From Cellulophaga sp. HaHaR_3_176 (lineage in GTDB: Bacteria > Bacteroidota > Bacteroidia > Flavobacteriales > Flavobacteriaceae): 64,000 nt of DNA. Each line of letters starts with the position of its first letter. Within the stretch, counting starts at the first letter, position 1. Below, one piece after another: positions 17,088 through 26,800 of the stretch. The stretch spans positions 3,374,001-3,438,000 of the forward strand of contig NZ_CP058990.1 in the NCBI RefSeq assembly GCF_019021925.1, given 5' to 3'. Both the position numbers and the translations under genes were made by a program. The notes below the pieces were generated by a model. That model did not search any database. It saw only the letters and a list, made by a program, of their open reading frames with translations, and had not been told where the DNA came from.

Positions 17088-18380
17088 ATGAAGTACGATA
17101 TTATAAGTAATAGCTTGTTTAAAAAAAACAGGAATAAATTTATGGAGAAAATGCTTCCAAAAAGTTTGGCAGTTTTTAATTCAAATGATGTTTATCCTAT
17201 AGGTGCAGATAGTACTTTGCCTTTTGAGCAACACAGAGATATTTTTTACCTATCAGGGGCAGATCAAGAAGAAACTATATTGGTTTTGTTTCCAGATTCT
17301 TTAAATAAAAAATACAGAGAGGTTTTATTCGTTCGTGAAACAAACGAACATATTGCAGTTTGGGAAGGTGAAAAGTTGACTAAAGAAAAAGCTACTGAGG
17401 TTTCAGGTATTGAAACTATTTATTGGCTTTCTGACTTTGATAAAATTTTCTTTGATTTAATGACGGAAGCAAATACTGTTTATTTTAACACTAACGAGCA
17501 TTACCGTCAGGCAGTTGAAACGGAAACTAGAGAAGATCGATTTATTCAGAAATGTAAATTGCAATTTCCAGCGCATCAATACGCAAAGAGTAACCCTATT
17601 TTACAAGAAATTAGAGGAGTAAAAGAGCCAGAGGAAATAGTATTAATGCAAACTGCATGTAATATTACTGAAAAAGGATTTAGACGACTTTTAGGTTTTG
17701 TAAAACCAGGTGTTTTTGAGTACGAGATAGAGGCAGAGCTTTTACATGAATTTATTAGAAATAGGTCTAAAGGTTTTGCGTACACACCAATAATAGCATC
17801 AGGTAATAATGCAAATGTTTTGCATTATCTTGAAAATAATAAAGAATGTAAAGCAGGTGATTTAATATTGATGGATGTTGCAGCAGAATATGCTAACTAT
17901 TCTAGTGATTTATCGCGTACCATACCTGTAAGTGGGAAATTCACAACGAGACAAAAAGAAGTTTATAATGCAGTCTTACGTGTAAAAAATGAAGCAACGA
18001 AAATGCTGATTCCTGGCACAATTTGGGCAGAATACCATAACGAAGTTGGTAAAATTATGACATCTGAGCTTATAGGTCTTGGTTTATTAGATAAAGCTGA
18101 TGTTGATAATGAAGACCCTAACTGGCCAGCATACAAAAAGTATTTTATGCATGGCACAAGTCATCATATTGGTTTAAATACACATGATTATGGTGCTTTA
18201 AAAACACCGATGAAGGCAAACATGGTTTTTACTGTTGAGCCGGGTATTTATATTCCAAATGAAAATATGGGTATTCGTTTAGAAGATGATGTTGTGATTC
18301 AAGAAAAAGGAGAACCTTTTAATTTGATGCAAAATATTCCGATAGAAGCAAATGAGATAGAAGATTTAATGAATAAGTAA
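17088..18380 (+). CDS. Xaa-Pro aminopeptidase (M24B family)
   Basis: This cytosolic metallopeptidase removes the N-terminal residue ahead of proline. The N-terminal creatinase-like domain covers about residues 1-170. The pita-bread catalytic domain holds the metal ligands: Asp in LMDVAAEYANYSSDLSRT, His in HGTSHHIGLNTHD, and Glu in TVEPGIYIP and IRLEDD. I start at ATG 17088 (MKYDII), not at the TTG two codons upstream. Its 430 residues are standard. The amidohydrolase gene follows 12 bases later and is probably co-transcribed. Confidence 0.95.
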   Translation: MKYDIISNSLFKKNRNKFMEKMLPKSLAVFNSNDVYPIGADSTLPFEQHRDIFYLSGADQEETILVLFPDSLNKKYREVLFVRETNEHIAVWEGEKLTKEKATEVSGIETIYWLSDFDKIFFDLMTEANTVYFNTNEHYRQAVETETREDRFIQKCKLQFPAHQYAKSNPILQEIRGVKEPEEIVLMQTACNITEKGFRRLLGFVKPGVFEYEIEAELLHEFIRNRSKGFAYTPIIASGNNANVLHYLENNKECKAGDLILMDVAAEYANYSSDLSRTIPVSGKFTTRQKEVYNAVLRVKNEATKMLIPGTIWAEYHNEVGKIMTSELIGLGLLDKADVDNEDPNWPAYKKYFMHGTSHHIGLNTHDYGALKTPMKANMVFTVEPGIYIPNENMGIRLEDDVVIQEKGEPFNLMQNIPIEANEIEDLMNK

Positions 18381-18392
18381 CAGATTTTGTAG

Positions 18393-19208
18393 ATGATTAT
18401 AGATGTTCATACTCATATAAATAATTACCACGAAGATCGTGTAGTTTCTCTTGAAGAATGTTTAGATAAACTAACGCAGACCATGATAGAGAATAATGTA
18501 GATTATTCATTGGTTTTAACGTCGTATAAAGTAAATGAGCACCGACCGAGCACAAAGCAAGTGGTTGAGGCTATTAAAGGTAGAGACAATCTAGGTGTGG
18601 TGGCTGGTATCAGTTATTTAAACTATAATCATCGCGATTTAAGAGAAATAGGTGATTATTTAGAGCAAGGTTTAATAAAGGCTTTAAAATTTTACCCAGG
18701 TTATGAACCTTTTTATCCAAATGATATTCGTTTGAAAGTGGTTTATGAAATGGCTTTAGAATACGATGTGCCTGTAATGTTTCATTCAGGAGACACCTAT
18801 GCGCCTACTGGTAGAATTAAATATTCACATCCAATACATATCGATGATTTAGCAGTTGACTACCCTGATTTGAAAATTGTTATTTGCCATGTTGGTAACC
18901 CATGGATTAAAGACTGTATGGAGGTGGTTTATAAGAACAAGAATGTTTATGCTGATATTTCAGGACTAGTTTTGGGAGATTTTTCAACTAAGTTTGAGAA
19001 GTATATGAAAAAAGGTATTGAAGAGATGATTACCTATGCTGGTAACCCTAAATACTTATTATATGGTACTGATTGGCCAATTTCAAATATGAAATCTTAT
19101 TTAAAGTTCATGAAGCATCTTAATATACCAGATGATAAAAAAGAACTCATACTTTGGGAAAACGCTGTTGACCTATATAAGATTGATATCTCAAAACTGA
19201 ACAAATAA
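18393..19208 (+). CDS. Amidohydrolase-2 family TIM-barrel hydrolase/decarboxylase
   Basis: This is a metal-dependent hydrolase of the amidohydrolase superfamily. Visible are the metal pair in IIDVHTHINN near the N-terminus, His in VMFHSGDTY and VICHVGNPW, and Asp in YGTDWPISN near residue 228. At 271 residues it resembles the ACMSD/PF04909 group, which includes decarboxylases and lactonases. The substrate is unclear. It lies directly behind the Xaa-Pro aminopeptidase gene and ends at a strong shared terminator. Confidence 0.87.
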   Translation: MIIDVHTHINNYHEDRVVSLEECLDKLTQTMIENNVDYSLVLTSYKVNEHRPSTKQVVEAIKGRDNLGVVAGISYLNYNHRDLREIGDYLEQGLIKALKFYPGYEPFYPNDIRLKVVYEMALEYDVPVMFHSGDTYAPTGRIKYSHPIHIDDLAVDYPDLKIVICHVGNPWIKDCMEVVYKNKNVYADISGLVLGDFSTKFEKYMKKGIEEMITYAGNPKYLLYGTDWPISNMKSYLKFMKHLNIPDDKKELILWENAVDLYKIDISKLNK

Positions 19209-19235
19209 AAAACGACCCAAATTTGGGTCGTTTTT
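19208..19235. terminator. Bidirectional terminator between the amidohydrolase and fasciclin genes
   Basis: A 28-base perfect palindrome, AAAACGACCCAAA and its complement, with A-run and T-run flanks. It overlaps the amidohydrolase stop codon and lies about 20 bases past the convergent fasciclin stop. Confidence 0.88.
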
Positions 19236-19255
19236 AGTTTTGGATGAATTTGTAA

Positions 19256-19852
19256 TTACATTCTTGGTAATACAACAGTATCTACAACATGTATAACACC
19301 ATTCGATTGGTTAACATCTGCAATTGTAACAGTAGAAACTGTGCCAGAAGCATCTTTTAATTTAACCATTTTACCGTCTAACATAGCCGTTATTTTAGCT
19401 CCATTTACGGTAGTAAATTCAGCCATACCTTTTCCTTTTTTAATAGCCCTTACAATATCTTTAGCACTAAACTTTCCAGAAAGAACATGGTAAGTAAGTA
19501 CTGATTGTAATTTTTCTTTGTTTTCCATCATTAATAAGCTTTCTACAGTTCCTTTAGGAAGTTTGTCGAAAGCAGCATTTGTTGGTGCAAAAACAGTAAA
19601 GAGACCATCGCCTTGTAATGTTGCAACTAAATCGGCAGCTTTTACAGCAGCAACTAAAGTTGTGTGATCTTTTGAGTTAATGGCATTAGAAACAATATCT
19701 TTTGAAGGGAACATTTCAGCTCCACCCACCATTTTAGTGTCCATGTCCATTTTTTTATCTTTTTTAGAAGACATGTCCTGTGCAAAAGATGAAGTAGATA
19801 TTATTAATACTACTGCTAAACTTATTGATTTTAAAATTTTACTAATTTTCAT
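19256..19852 (-). CDS. Secreted fasciclin (FAS1)-domain protein
   Basis: The signal peptide (residues 1-24, ending STSSFAQ) is followed by a short Lys/Met/Asp-rich linker and one FAS1 domain over residues 55-198. The FAS1 hallmarks are GLFTVFAPTNAAFDKLP, LTYHVLSGKF and NGVIHVVDTVVLP. FAS1 proteins act in adhesion or matrix contacts, and small bacterial ones are often periplasmic or surface proteins. The gene is monocistronic, and no consensus promoter is evident in the 250-base gap upstream. Confidence 0.93.
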   Translation of the reverse strand: MKISKILKSISLAVVLIISTSSFAQDMSSKKDKKMDMDTKMVGGAEMFPSKDIVSNAINSKDHTTLVAAVKAADLVATLQGDGLFTVFAPTNAAFDKLPKGTVESLLMMENKEKLQSVLTYHVLSGKFSAKDIVRAIKKGKGMAEFTTVNGAKITAMLDGKMVKLKDASGTVSTVTIADVNQSNGVIHVVDTVVLPRM

Positions 19853-20077
19853 ATTATTATTTTAATGATTACACAATTACTTACGAGCTTTAATCTCTAA
19901 GGGTTTCGTTTTATCTTTTTTAAAACATTTAATAATTTTAAGATTTTGAAAAACAGTAGTTTATAATCTTAATGTATTTTGCGCTTAATAGCTTTTTTGT
20001 TGCAGAAGTTGTTATCAAAAAGCTGTTTTTAATATGAAACTCTAATTTATATAACCAACAGTTATTAAGGTTATGTA

Positions 20078-20085
20078 TACCTTTG
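20078..20085 (+). promoter_or_regulatory. -7 box of miaE
   Basis: TACCTTTG matches TAnnTTTG 21 bases before the miaE ATG. A -33 TTTG is not evident. The rest of the 19853-20106 gap shows no other signal. Confidence 0.45.
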
Positions 20086-20106
20086 TTTACTTATAAAAAT
20101 ATAATT

Positions 20107-20688
20107 ATGCTTGGTTTAAAATTAGCAACAGACCCTCGCTGGGCCAATTTAGTAGAAAGTAATATTGAAGAAATATTAACAGACCATGCTTGGTGTGAGC
20201 AAAAAGCAGCCACAAATGCAATTACTATTATTTCTTTAAACTCTGAACATGAAGACTTAGTTACTGAATTGTTGGCGTTGGCTAAGGAAGAGTTAGAGCA
20301 TTTTCAAATGGTTCATGAGATTATAAAACAACGTGGATATACGTTGGGTAGAGAGCGTAAAGATAGTTATGTGAATGAACTTTTTAAGGTGCAAATGAAG
20401 GGTGGGAGCAGGCAACAAGCTCTTGTAAATAGATTATTGTTTTCTGCAATGATAGAGGCTCGTAGTTGTGAGCGTTTTAAAGTGCTTTCAGAAAATATAA
20501 AAGATAAGGAGTTGTCTGACTTTTACAGAGAGTTGATGATCAGCGAAGCAGGCCATTACACTACATTTTTAAGTTTTGCCCGTAAATACGGTGAAGGCAT
20601 CGATGTGGATAAACAATGGAAAGAACTTTTAGAAAAAGAAGGTGAAATTATTAAAAACTACGGGAAGTCAGAATCTATTCATGGTTAA
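20107..20688 (+). CDS. miaE: tRNA-(ms2io6A)-hydroxylase MiaE
   Basis: This di-iron ferritin-like enzyme hydroxylates the isopentenyl group of ms2i6A37 in tRNA. Iron ligands are visible in the helical bundle: the EQKAATNA segment, AKEELEHFQMVHE (ExxH), MIEARSCERF and SEAGHYTTF (ExxH). I start at ATG 20107 (MLGLKLATDPRW), the family start; the upstream TTG frame adds eight unrelated residues and lies on the promoter. Its 193 residues are normal. The 3' end overlaps the convergent brnQ gene by 14 bases. Confidence 0.92.
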   Translation: MLGLKLATDPRWANLVESNIEEILTDHAWCEQKAATNAITIISLNSEHEDLVTELLALAKEELEHFQMVHEIIKQRGYTLGRERKDSYVNELFKVQMKGGSRQQALVNRLLFSAMIEARSCERFKVLSENIKDKELSDFYRELMISEAGHYTTFLSFARKYGEGIDVDKQWKELLEKEGEIIKNYGKSESIHG

Positions 20689-21952
20689 ACCTCTGTGTTA
20701 GATTTGTAGCTACAAATCCTATAAATGCAGGTAGTACCCAACCCATACTTTGTTTAGCAAAAGGAATGTAGTTTTTAAGTGTAGAAATATAGTTTCCTAA
20801 ACCAACAGTATCTAAAAAGTCAGGAATACTAAAAAGCATTGTAATTACAATAACAACTCTAAAAACTTTAGCAGAGGCAAATTTATCAGGTGCCACGTTT
20901 AAAAGAATTAAAACAATTGTTATTGGGTATATAAACATAAGAGCTGGTAAAGCAATTGTTATAATATAGTTGACATCAAACTGTCCCATTACAACGCCTA
21001 AAACACAACCAGAAATTGCCGTGATTAGGTAGGCTTTGTTGGACTCTTTAAAAAGATGTTTCATAAAGTCTGCTGTACCCGCTACAATACCTACTGCTGT
21101 AGTAAAACAAGCCAAGCTAACTAGTATACTTAAAATTAGGTTAGCGTTGTTGCCAAGAGCTTTTGTGCTTACCCCATTCAATAAGGCTATTCTTGTTACA
21201 TCAGGGCTAAACTCTTTATGCATAACGGCACCTGTAAGTATTAAGCCAGTGTATATTAATAATAAAGCAATACCTGCTAAAAAACCAGCTTTTCTAATTA
21301 GATCTTTTTTCTCTTCATAGCTAGCGCCTTTTTCACTTAAGTTTATAGAGACTATGATAACACCACCAACAACAACAGCACCAATAGCATCAAAAGTTTG
21401 ATAGCCTTCTCTAATGCCATTTGAGAAAGGATTAGCGAATAGTGTTTCGCCAAAACTTAAATCGAAAGAGAAAAGAGTTATACTTATCACAATTAAAAGA
21501 ATAAGAATGATTGCTGGGGTTAACAGTTTTCCTAAAATATTTAATATTTTAGATCTGTTGATTACGAAAATAAATACAAGAGAAAAGTAACATATACTTG
21601 TTATAATATAATCGAAATTGAAAAAAGGTTGTATTGCTATTTCGTGTGTTACAGAAGCTGTCCTTGGTGAGGGTAGGCTGATGGAAATTGCGTAAATTAA
21701 TATGGAATAAACTAAACTAAACTTTGGAGATACTTTTTTTCCAAAATCAAATATAGTTCCCTGTAGTTTTGCATGAGCTAGTATTCCAAAAATAGGAATT
21801 AAAACTGCGGACAAACAGAATCCGATAGCAACTAACCACCACATCTCTCCAGATTGGTACCCTAATAATGGAGGGAATATTAAATTACCTGCCCCAAAGA
21901 ATAGGGAGAATACGGCAAAAGTAGTGACTAGAATTTTTTTAGTTTGATGCAT
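20675..21952 (-). CDS. brnQ: Branched-chain amino acid:cation symporter BrnQ
   Basis: This polytopic inner-membrane carrier of the LIVCS family takes up leucine, isoleucine and valine with Na+ or H+. It has about 12 hydrophobic segments over 425 residues. Family signatures are FFGAGNLIFPPLLGYQSG near the N-terminus, SISLPSPRTASVTHEIA and QTFDAIGAVV. It is monocistronic and overlaps the 3' end of miaE on the opposite strand. No standard promoter could be picked out upstream. Confidence 0.94.
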   Translation of the reverse strand: MHQTKKILVTTFAVFSLFFGAGNLIFPPLLGYQSGEMWWLVAIGFCLSAVLIPIFGILAHAKLQGTIFDFGKKVSPKFSLVYSILIYAISISLPSPRTASVTHEIAIQPFFNFDYIITSICYFSLVFIFVINRSKILNILGKLLTPAIILILLIVISITLFSFDLSFGETLFANPFSNGIREGYQTFDAIGAVVVGGVIIVSINLSEKGASYEEKKDLIRKAGFLAGIALLLIYTGLILTGAVMHKEFSPDVTRIALLNGVSTKALGNNANLILSILVSLACFTTAVGIVAGTADFMKHLFKESNKAYLITAISGCVLGVVMGQFDVNYIITIALPALMFIYPITIVLILLNVAPDKFASAKVFRVVIVITMLFSIPDFLDTVGLGNYISTLKNYIPFAKQSMGWVLPAFIGFVATNLTQRFNHE

Positions 21953-22226
21953 GTTTTATTAAAAAAATAAAGGAAAGATAGTAGAAATTATCACATTGAT
22001 GAGGTGTTTTTCCTCCTTGAATTGTGCATTTTATCGAAAAAAGAGCTAAAAAGTGCTTTTTTTTGAAAAAAAACAAGGGAGTATTCAATAAAATAAGGCA
22101 ATCTATCGTTCTAAAAATAAAGCATTTACATTTCTCTTAAAAGAGAAGATAATAAAATCACTTTACCAACAACCATATTGCAAATATAAGTCCCAAAACT
22201 TACATGCATGATCAAAAACTTATCAT

Positions 22227-22478
22227 ATGAAAAAAGTACTTTCTAACTGTGAATCAAAATTCCATTCTTTATGCTGTTCTATTTTTGGGCATCATTATTC
22301 AGTTTCGAAAAAAGTCACTTTACATATTAAAGAATATAAGTGTATTCATTGTGAAAGAGAAGTAACAACCGATGCTAATGGTAAGCTTTCGCAATTAACA
22401 CCGGAGATGCAAGAAATTAATGCAGCCTTAGAAAAATTATATCAAAAGAAACATCCATCGCCACAACAAGTGGCATAA
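22227..22478 (+). CDS. Conserved-looking small cysteine protein of unknown function
   Basis: The protein has 83 residues and starts at an ATG. Cysteines fall as C8, C16-C17 and CIHC (39-42), the last within YKCIHCEREV, like half of a zinc ribbon; GHHY supplies nearby histidines. The tail TPEMQEINAALEKLYQKK is an amphipathic helix. The layout recalls small phage/DUF1660-like zinc proteins (IFGHxY...CxxC), but I do not recognise it with certainty. It stands alone, between divergently oriented brnQ and a convergent thiL. It is likely real, given its ATG start and codon usage like its neighbours. Confidence 0.65.
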   Translation: MKKVLSNCESKFHSLCCSIFGHHYSVSKKVTLHIKEYKCIHCEREVTTDANGKLSQLTPEMQEINAALEKLYQKKHPSPQQVA

Positions 22479-22621
22479 TTATGCTTGGCAAATAAATTTC
22501 GGTCGTGGGTGGCCTAGAAATTTAAACATATTCCTAAAAGCTTTATTACATCTATCTTCATTATAACCGTATGCCCTACGGGTATAATATTATGGTGTGT
22601 ATTGTTCTTTTGGGAATTTTT

Positions 22622-23671
22622 TTATTCCGCTTTAAAAGAATTCCACCCTTGAGCAGTTAATTCAATTTTTGAACCAGCTCTTGAAACTAAATTAGCTCCT
22701 TGGCTTTTATCTGTAATATGACCAATTACCGTCAAGTTTGGATTCCCTTTTATTTTGTCAAAATCTTTCTGATCAATAGTAAATAGTAGCTCATAGTCTT
22801 CGCCGCCACTTAATGCAACTACAGTACTATTTAATTGAAATTCTTCACAAGAAGAGATTACTGTAGGGTCCAAAGGAATTTTTTCTTCATACAAATCACA
22901 ACCAACATCACTTTGTTTACAAATATGTAAAATTTCAGAAGATAGACCGTCACTTATATCAATCATCGAAGTAGGTTTTACTTCTAGTATTTTTAAAGTT
23001 TCGATAATGTCTTTACGAGCCTCAGGTTTCAATTGTCTTTCAACAATGTAAGAGTAAGGTTCTAAATCAGGCTGGCTGTTTGGGTTAACTTTAAAAACCG
23101 CTTTTTCGCGCTCTAAAACTTGAAGTCCCATGTATGCTCCACCTAAATCACCAGAAACTACTAATAAATCGTTTGGTTTTGCACCATTTCGGTAAGTTGT
23201 ATCTTCTTCATTAATTTCACCTAAAGCAGTAATGCTTATAAGTAAACCGGTTTTAGATGAGGTGGTGTCTCCACCAATTAAATCAACGTTAAATTTTGCT
23301 GTAGCTAAACCAATACCTGCATACAGTTCTTCCAATGCCTCTAAAGGAAATCTGTTAGAAATAGCAACTGAAACAGTAACTTGTGTAGCAACGGCGTTCA
23401 TTGCGTAAATATCAGATAGGTTTACCATTATAGCTTTATACCCTAAATGTTTTAAAGGCATGTAGCTTAGGTCGAAATGAACACCCTCAATCAATAAATC
23501 TGTAGAAACAACCACTTTTTTATTGTTAAAATCCAAGATAGCGGCATCATCGCCAATACCCTTAATTGTAGATTTTTGGGTAATAGGAAATCCTTCTGTC
23601 AAATGGTCAATTAATCCAAATTCACCTAATGATTCTATTGAAGTTCTTTTTTGTTCTTTATCTTCTATCAT
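22622..23671 (-). CDS. thiL: Thiamine-monophosphate kinase ThiL
   Basis: ThiL phosphorylates thiamine monophosphate to the active cofactor thiamine diphosphate. AIR-synthase-fold motifs are clear: IKGIGDDAAIL near the N-terminus, MVNLSDIYAMNA, LIGGDTTSSKTGL, MIDISDGLSSEI and ALSGGEDYELLF. Its 349 residues are standard. It is a single gene, and no other thiamine gene is near. A -7 box (TATTTTTG) is on the minus strand at 23676-23683. Confidence 0.95.
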   Translation of the reverse strand: MIEDKEQKRTSIESLGEFGLIDHLTEGFPITQKSTIKGIGDDAAILDFNNKKVVVSTDLLIEGVHFDLSYMPLKHLGYKAIMVNLSDIYAMNAVATQVTVSVAISNRFPLEALEELYAGIGLATAKFNVDLIGGDTTSSKTGLLISITALGEINEEDTTYRNGAKPNDLLVVSGDLGGAYMGLQVLEREKAVFKVNPNSQPDLEPYSYIVERQLKPEARKDIIETLKILEVKPTSMIDISDGLSSEILHICKQSDVGCDLYEEKIPLDPTVISSCEEFQLNSTVVALSGGEDYELLFTIDQKDFDKIKGNPNLTVIGHITDKSQGANLVSRAGSKIELTAQGWNSFKAE

Positions 23672-23675
23672 GCTG

Positions 23676-23683
23676 CAAAAATA
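23676..23683 (-). promoter_or_regulatory. Possible -7 box of thiL
   Basis: The minus strand reads TATTTTTG only 4 bases before the start codon, which would make the mRNA nearly leaderless. The match is good but the spacing is unusual. Confidence 0.3.
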
Positions 23684-23804
23684 AGAAGTATAACCGTAAC
23701 TAATATTTTTTTGACACTGAAATGTTTAATTGTGGTAAAGCATTTGTGTTTTTAGATGAACAAAGATTTTTGTGGTACTATTTGTAGTTAAGATTTATGA
23801 CTAA

Positions 23805-24755
23805 TTAAAAACGTAGCGCGTTATTCTGACCTGATAATTCGGCATACTTTTCTAATACTTTTAAGCAGAGTAGATCTTCTTTTTTTTTGTCTTGAAACAT
23901 TTTTACGTGAGTGTGAGCATTTTTTATAATTTGCTCAGCTTCAGTAGTATTATTTATATAGTACTTTATTTTTTCTTCAAGGTCAGCGCAATCGTTTTCA
24001 ACTTCAACATAATGTACGCCAGCTTTAAGTGTGCCTTCCATAAACCAAGTTTCAAAATTAGGTTTTGGCATTATACATAATGAGTTTGATGACATTGCCC
24101 ACTTTAAATTTGTAGCAACATCATTACCTTCTGGGCAAAAAATAAATTTGTAATTTAACTGCTCTTCGATAGTCAAAAAACCTTTTACCCATGGCTCATT
24201 GTTTTCAAGTTTATTTACTTGTCCGATATCGCATAGGGGGTGGTTCCAATATGTTTTTGCAAAGTCTGTTCGTAATTTATGCCACGCTTTTCCGCGCCAT
24301 ACCAATTGGTTTTTTTTATCAGAAAACTTATTCGAATCATTAACCCATTGAAAGTGTCGTCTTTTATTTAATTTAAATAATATTGAGTTGGCGTTTTCGC
24401 CAGCTATTGGTCTAGCTTTGAATAGTGTAGGGTATGAGTTAATGTGTGTTTCATCTCCAAAATGATATACAAATGAAACGTTAGGCTTAAAGTAATGGAG
24501 AAATTCTTTTAAGTCGAAAAAATAGGTGGTGCTCTTTGTTTTTTTAAAATTTTTGACAGCCACAGCCTCTTTTGGAAGGTTAAAACTTTGTGTTACTTTA
24601 AAATAGTAATTGAGTCTATTTTGTATTTCAGATGGATCACATTTAACTTCGTAGGCTTTTATTTTTTCAAAATAATTTTTGAAATAAAAACTCGGCATTG
24701 CGTTTCTTGTGAAATTTCTTAAATAATAAAAAAGCTTAATGTCATCTAGTTTCAT
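23805..24755 (-). CDS. Glycosyltransferase family 90 (CAP10/LPS glucosyltransferase-like)
   Basis: The 316-residue protein resembles GT90 enzymes that add glucose or xylose to LPS core or capsule. The typical segments are KNQLVWRGKAWHKLRTDF, the KFIFCPEGNDVATNLKWAM donor-site motif, SNSLCIMPKPNFETWFMEG and LEEKIKYYINN. I start at ATG 24755 (MKLDDIK) instead of the TTG three codons upstream. There is no signal peptide or membrane helix, consistent with a cytosolic or peripheral enzyme. It is isolated from the rfb genes at the window start. Confidence 0.87.
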   Translation of the reverse strand: MKLDDIKLFYYLRNFTRNAMPSFYFKNYFEKIKAYEVKCDPSEIQNRLNYYFKVTQSFNLPKEAVAVKNFKKTKSTTYFFDLKEFLHYFKPNVSFVYHFGDETHINSYPTLFKARPIAGENANSILFKLNKRRHFQWVNDSNKFSDKKNQLVWRGKAWHKLRTDFAKTYWNHPLCDIGQVNKLENNEPWVKGFLTIEEQLNYKFIFCPEGNDVATNLKWAMSSNSLCIMPKPNFETWFMEGTLKAGVHYVEVENDCADLEEKIKYYINNTTEAEQIIKNAHTHVKMFQDKKKEDLLCLKVLEKYAELSGQNNALRF

Positions 24756-24761
24756 ATCAAA

Positions 24762-24769
24762 CAAAAATA
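24762..24769 (-). promoter_or_regulatory. Possible -7 box of the GT90 gene
   Basis: The minus strand reads TATTTTTG 6 bases before the ATG. No clear -33 box. Confidence 0.3.
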
Positions 24770-24894
24770 TAAAGTAAGTGTTAATTCATATCTATTTTAC
24801 TGAATATTTTAATGACTGATTTATAATAATAAAATCTTATGGTAGTATTTGTTATATTAATGTTAGGAAATATGGATAAAAGCGACATATACCT

Positions 24895-24902
24895 TATCTT
24901 TG
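24895..24902 (+). promoter_or_regulatory. -7 box of the sufABCD operon
   Basis: TATCTTTG matches TAnnTTTG 29 bases before the sufA ATG. The same octamer occurs ahead of sufS. A consensus -33 box is not visible. Confidence 0.5.
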
Positions 24903-24931
24903 TAAATCACTTAGATTAAATCTAATTAAGT

Positions 24932-25261
24932 ATGATTCAAGTATCGGAAACGGCAAAAAAAAGAGTCGTCTCTCTAATGACAGAGGAGGGATTTGATTCG
25001 TCTAAAGATTATGTTCGTGTTGGTGTGAAAAGTGGTGGTTGCAGTGGGCTATCTTACGAGCTTAATTTTGATGATAAAATAGGGGAAACTGACAAAATTT
25101 TTGAAGATAATGATGTGAGAATTATTGTTGAGAAAAAGAGTTTTCTTTATTTGGTTGGGACAATTTTAGAATATTCAGGAGGTCTTAACGGTAAAGGGTT
25201 TGTTTTTAATAATCCTAACGCACAAAGAACGTGTGGTTGTGGTGAAAGTTTTTCACTATAG
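24932..25261 (+). CDS. sufA: SufA/HesB-type A-type iron-sulfur carrier
   Basis: This 109-residue A-type carrier accepts Fe-S clusters from the SufBCD scaffold and hands them to apoproteins. The three conserved cysteines are present: SGGCSGLSY and the C-terminal RTCGCGESF. It leads the locus and is followed by sufB after 57 bases. The name SufA is chosen from its SUF context; by sequence alone IscA/ErpA are equally possible. Confidence 0.94.
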   Translation: MIQVSETAKKRVVSLMTEEGFDSSKDYVRVGVKSGGCSGLSYELNFDDKIGETDKIFEDNDVRIIVEKKSFLYLVGTILEYSGGLNGKGFVFNNPNAQRTCGCGESFSL

Positions 25262-25318
25262 AAAAATGAAATAATTAATCAGTGGCAAGCAATTGTCTTT
25301 GATAAATTTAAAAATATT

Positions 25319-26764
25319 ATGGCGTATACAGAAGAAGAGCTGAAAAAAGAATTAGAAACCAAAGAATATGAATATGGTTTTTATACTGATATAGAGTCAG
25401 ATACATTCCCTATCGGATTAAATGAAGATATTGTTCGTGCTATTTCTAAAAAGAAAAACGAACCACAGTGGATGACTGATTGGCGTATTGAGGCTTACCG
25501 AGTTTGGGAAAAAATGGAAGAACCAGAATGGGCTAATGTTCATTATGAGAAACCAGACTTTCAAGCTATTTCATATTATTCTGCTCCTAAAAAAAATGAT
25601 CCTAATAAATCGTTAGATGATGTAGATCCTGAGTTATTAGAGATGTACAAGAAATTAGGAATTTCTGTTGATGAACAAAAGAAATTACAAAATGTTGCGG
25701 TTGATATTGTAGTAGATTCAGTATCTGTTGCTACAACTTTTAAAAAGACGTTAGGTGAAAAAGGAATTATTTTTATGCCAATATCTGAAGCTATTCAAGA
25801 GCATCCAGAATTGGTTAAAAAATACATAGGTTCTATTGTACCAACTACTGATAATTTTTATGCAGCACTAAATTCAGCTGTTTTTACAGATGGTAGTTTT
25901 TGTTACATTCCAAAAGGTGTTCGTTGCCCAATGGAATTATCAACATATTTTAGAATTAACCAAGCAGGTACAGGTCAATTCGAAAGAACTTTAGTAATTG
26001 CGGATGAAGGTAGTTATGTAAGTTATCTAGAGGGTTGTACTGCACCATCGCGTGACGAGAATCAATTGCATGCTGCTGTTGTAGAGCTTATCGCTTTAGA
26101 TGATGCTGAAATTAAATATTCTACCGTGCAAAACTGGTTCCCTGGAAATAAAGAGGGTAAAGGTGGAGTTTACAATTTTGTAACTAAAAGAGCTTTGTGT
26201 GAGAAAAATGCAAAAGTATCTTGGACACAAGTAGAAACTGGTTCGGCAGTAACTTGGAAGTATCCTTCTTGTATTTTAAAAGGAGATAACTCTATCGGAG
26301 AATTTTATTCTATCGCAGTTACTAACAACTACCAACAGGCAGATACAGGTACAAAAATGATTCATTTGGGTAAAAATACCCGAAGTACAATTATATCAAA
26401 AGGTATTTCAGCAGGTAAATCTCAAAATAGTTATAGAGGTTTAGTTCAAATAAATAGTAGAGCAGACAATGCGCGTAACTTCTCGCAATGTGATTCTCTT
26501 TTAATGGGTAATGAATGTGGCGCACATACTTTCCCGTACATTGAAGTAAAAAACAAAAGTGCTCAAATAGAGCACGAGGCTACAACCAGTAAAATTGGTG
26601 AAGATCAATTGTTCTATTGTAATCAAAGAGGGATACCTACAGAAAAAGCGATTGCATTAATTGTAAATGGCTTTAGTAAAGAGGTATTAAATAAACTACC
26701 AATGGAATTTGCAGTAGAGGCACAAAAACTTTTGGAAATTAGTTTAGAAGGTTCAGTAGGATAA
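25319..26764 (+). CDS. sufB: Fe-S cluster assembly scaffold SufB
   Basis: SufB is the main scaffold on which the cluster is built in the SufBC2D complex. The 481-residue sequence shows the long N-terminal helical region, then the beta-helix core with [36 protein letters not shown] and [20 protein letters not shown], and the C-terminal [21 protein letters not shown]. The segment conserved between SufB and SufD ([10 protein letters not shown]) is intact. Confidence 0.97.
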   Translation: MAYTEEELKKELETKEYEYGFYTDIESDTFPIGLNEDIVRAISKKKNEPQWMTDWRIEAYRVWEKMEEPEWANVHYEKPDFQAISYYSAPKKNDPNKSLDDVDPELLEMYKKLGISVDEQKKLQNVAVDIVVDSVSVATTFKKTLGEKGIIFMPISEAIQEHPELVKKYIGSIVPTTDNFYAALNSAVFTDGSFCYIPKGVRCPMELSTYFRINQAGTGQFERTLVIADEGSYVSYLEGCTAPSRDENQLHAAVVELIALDDAEIKYSTVQNWFPGNKEGKGGVYNFVTKRALCEKNAKVSWTQVETGSAVTWKYPSCILKGDNSIGEFYSIAVTNNYQQADTGTKMIHLGKNTRSTIISKGISAGKSQNSYRGLVQINSRADNARNFSQCDSLLMGNECGAHTFPYIEVKNKSAQIEHEATTSKIGEDQLFYCNQRGIPTEKAIALIVNGFSKEVLNKLPMEFAVEAQKLLEISLEGSVG

Positions 26765-26800
26765 AAAAATAATTAGAAAAGATATTAAATCACAATCAGG

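Noticed and set aside
20083..20106. TTG start for miaE
   Set aside because: The TTG falls in the -7 box, and the family sequence begins at ATG 20107.
21036..21320. 94-codon frame opposite brnQ
   Set aside because: Antisense shadow within a clear membrane-protein gene.
22540..22600. Weak hairpin near ATAACCGTATGCCCTACGGG as a thiL terminator
   Set aside because: Only a 4-bp core stem and no T-tract on the minus strand.
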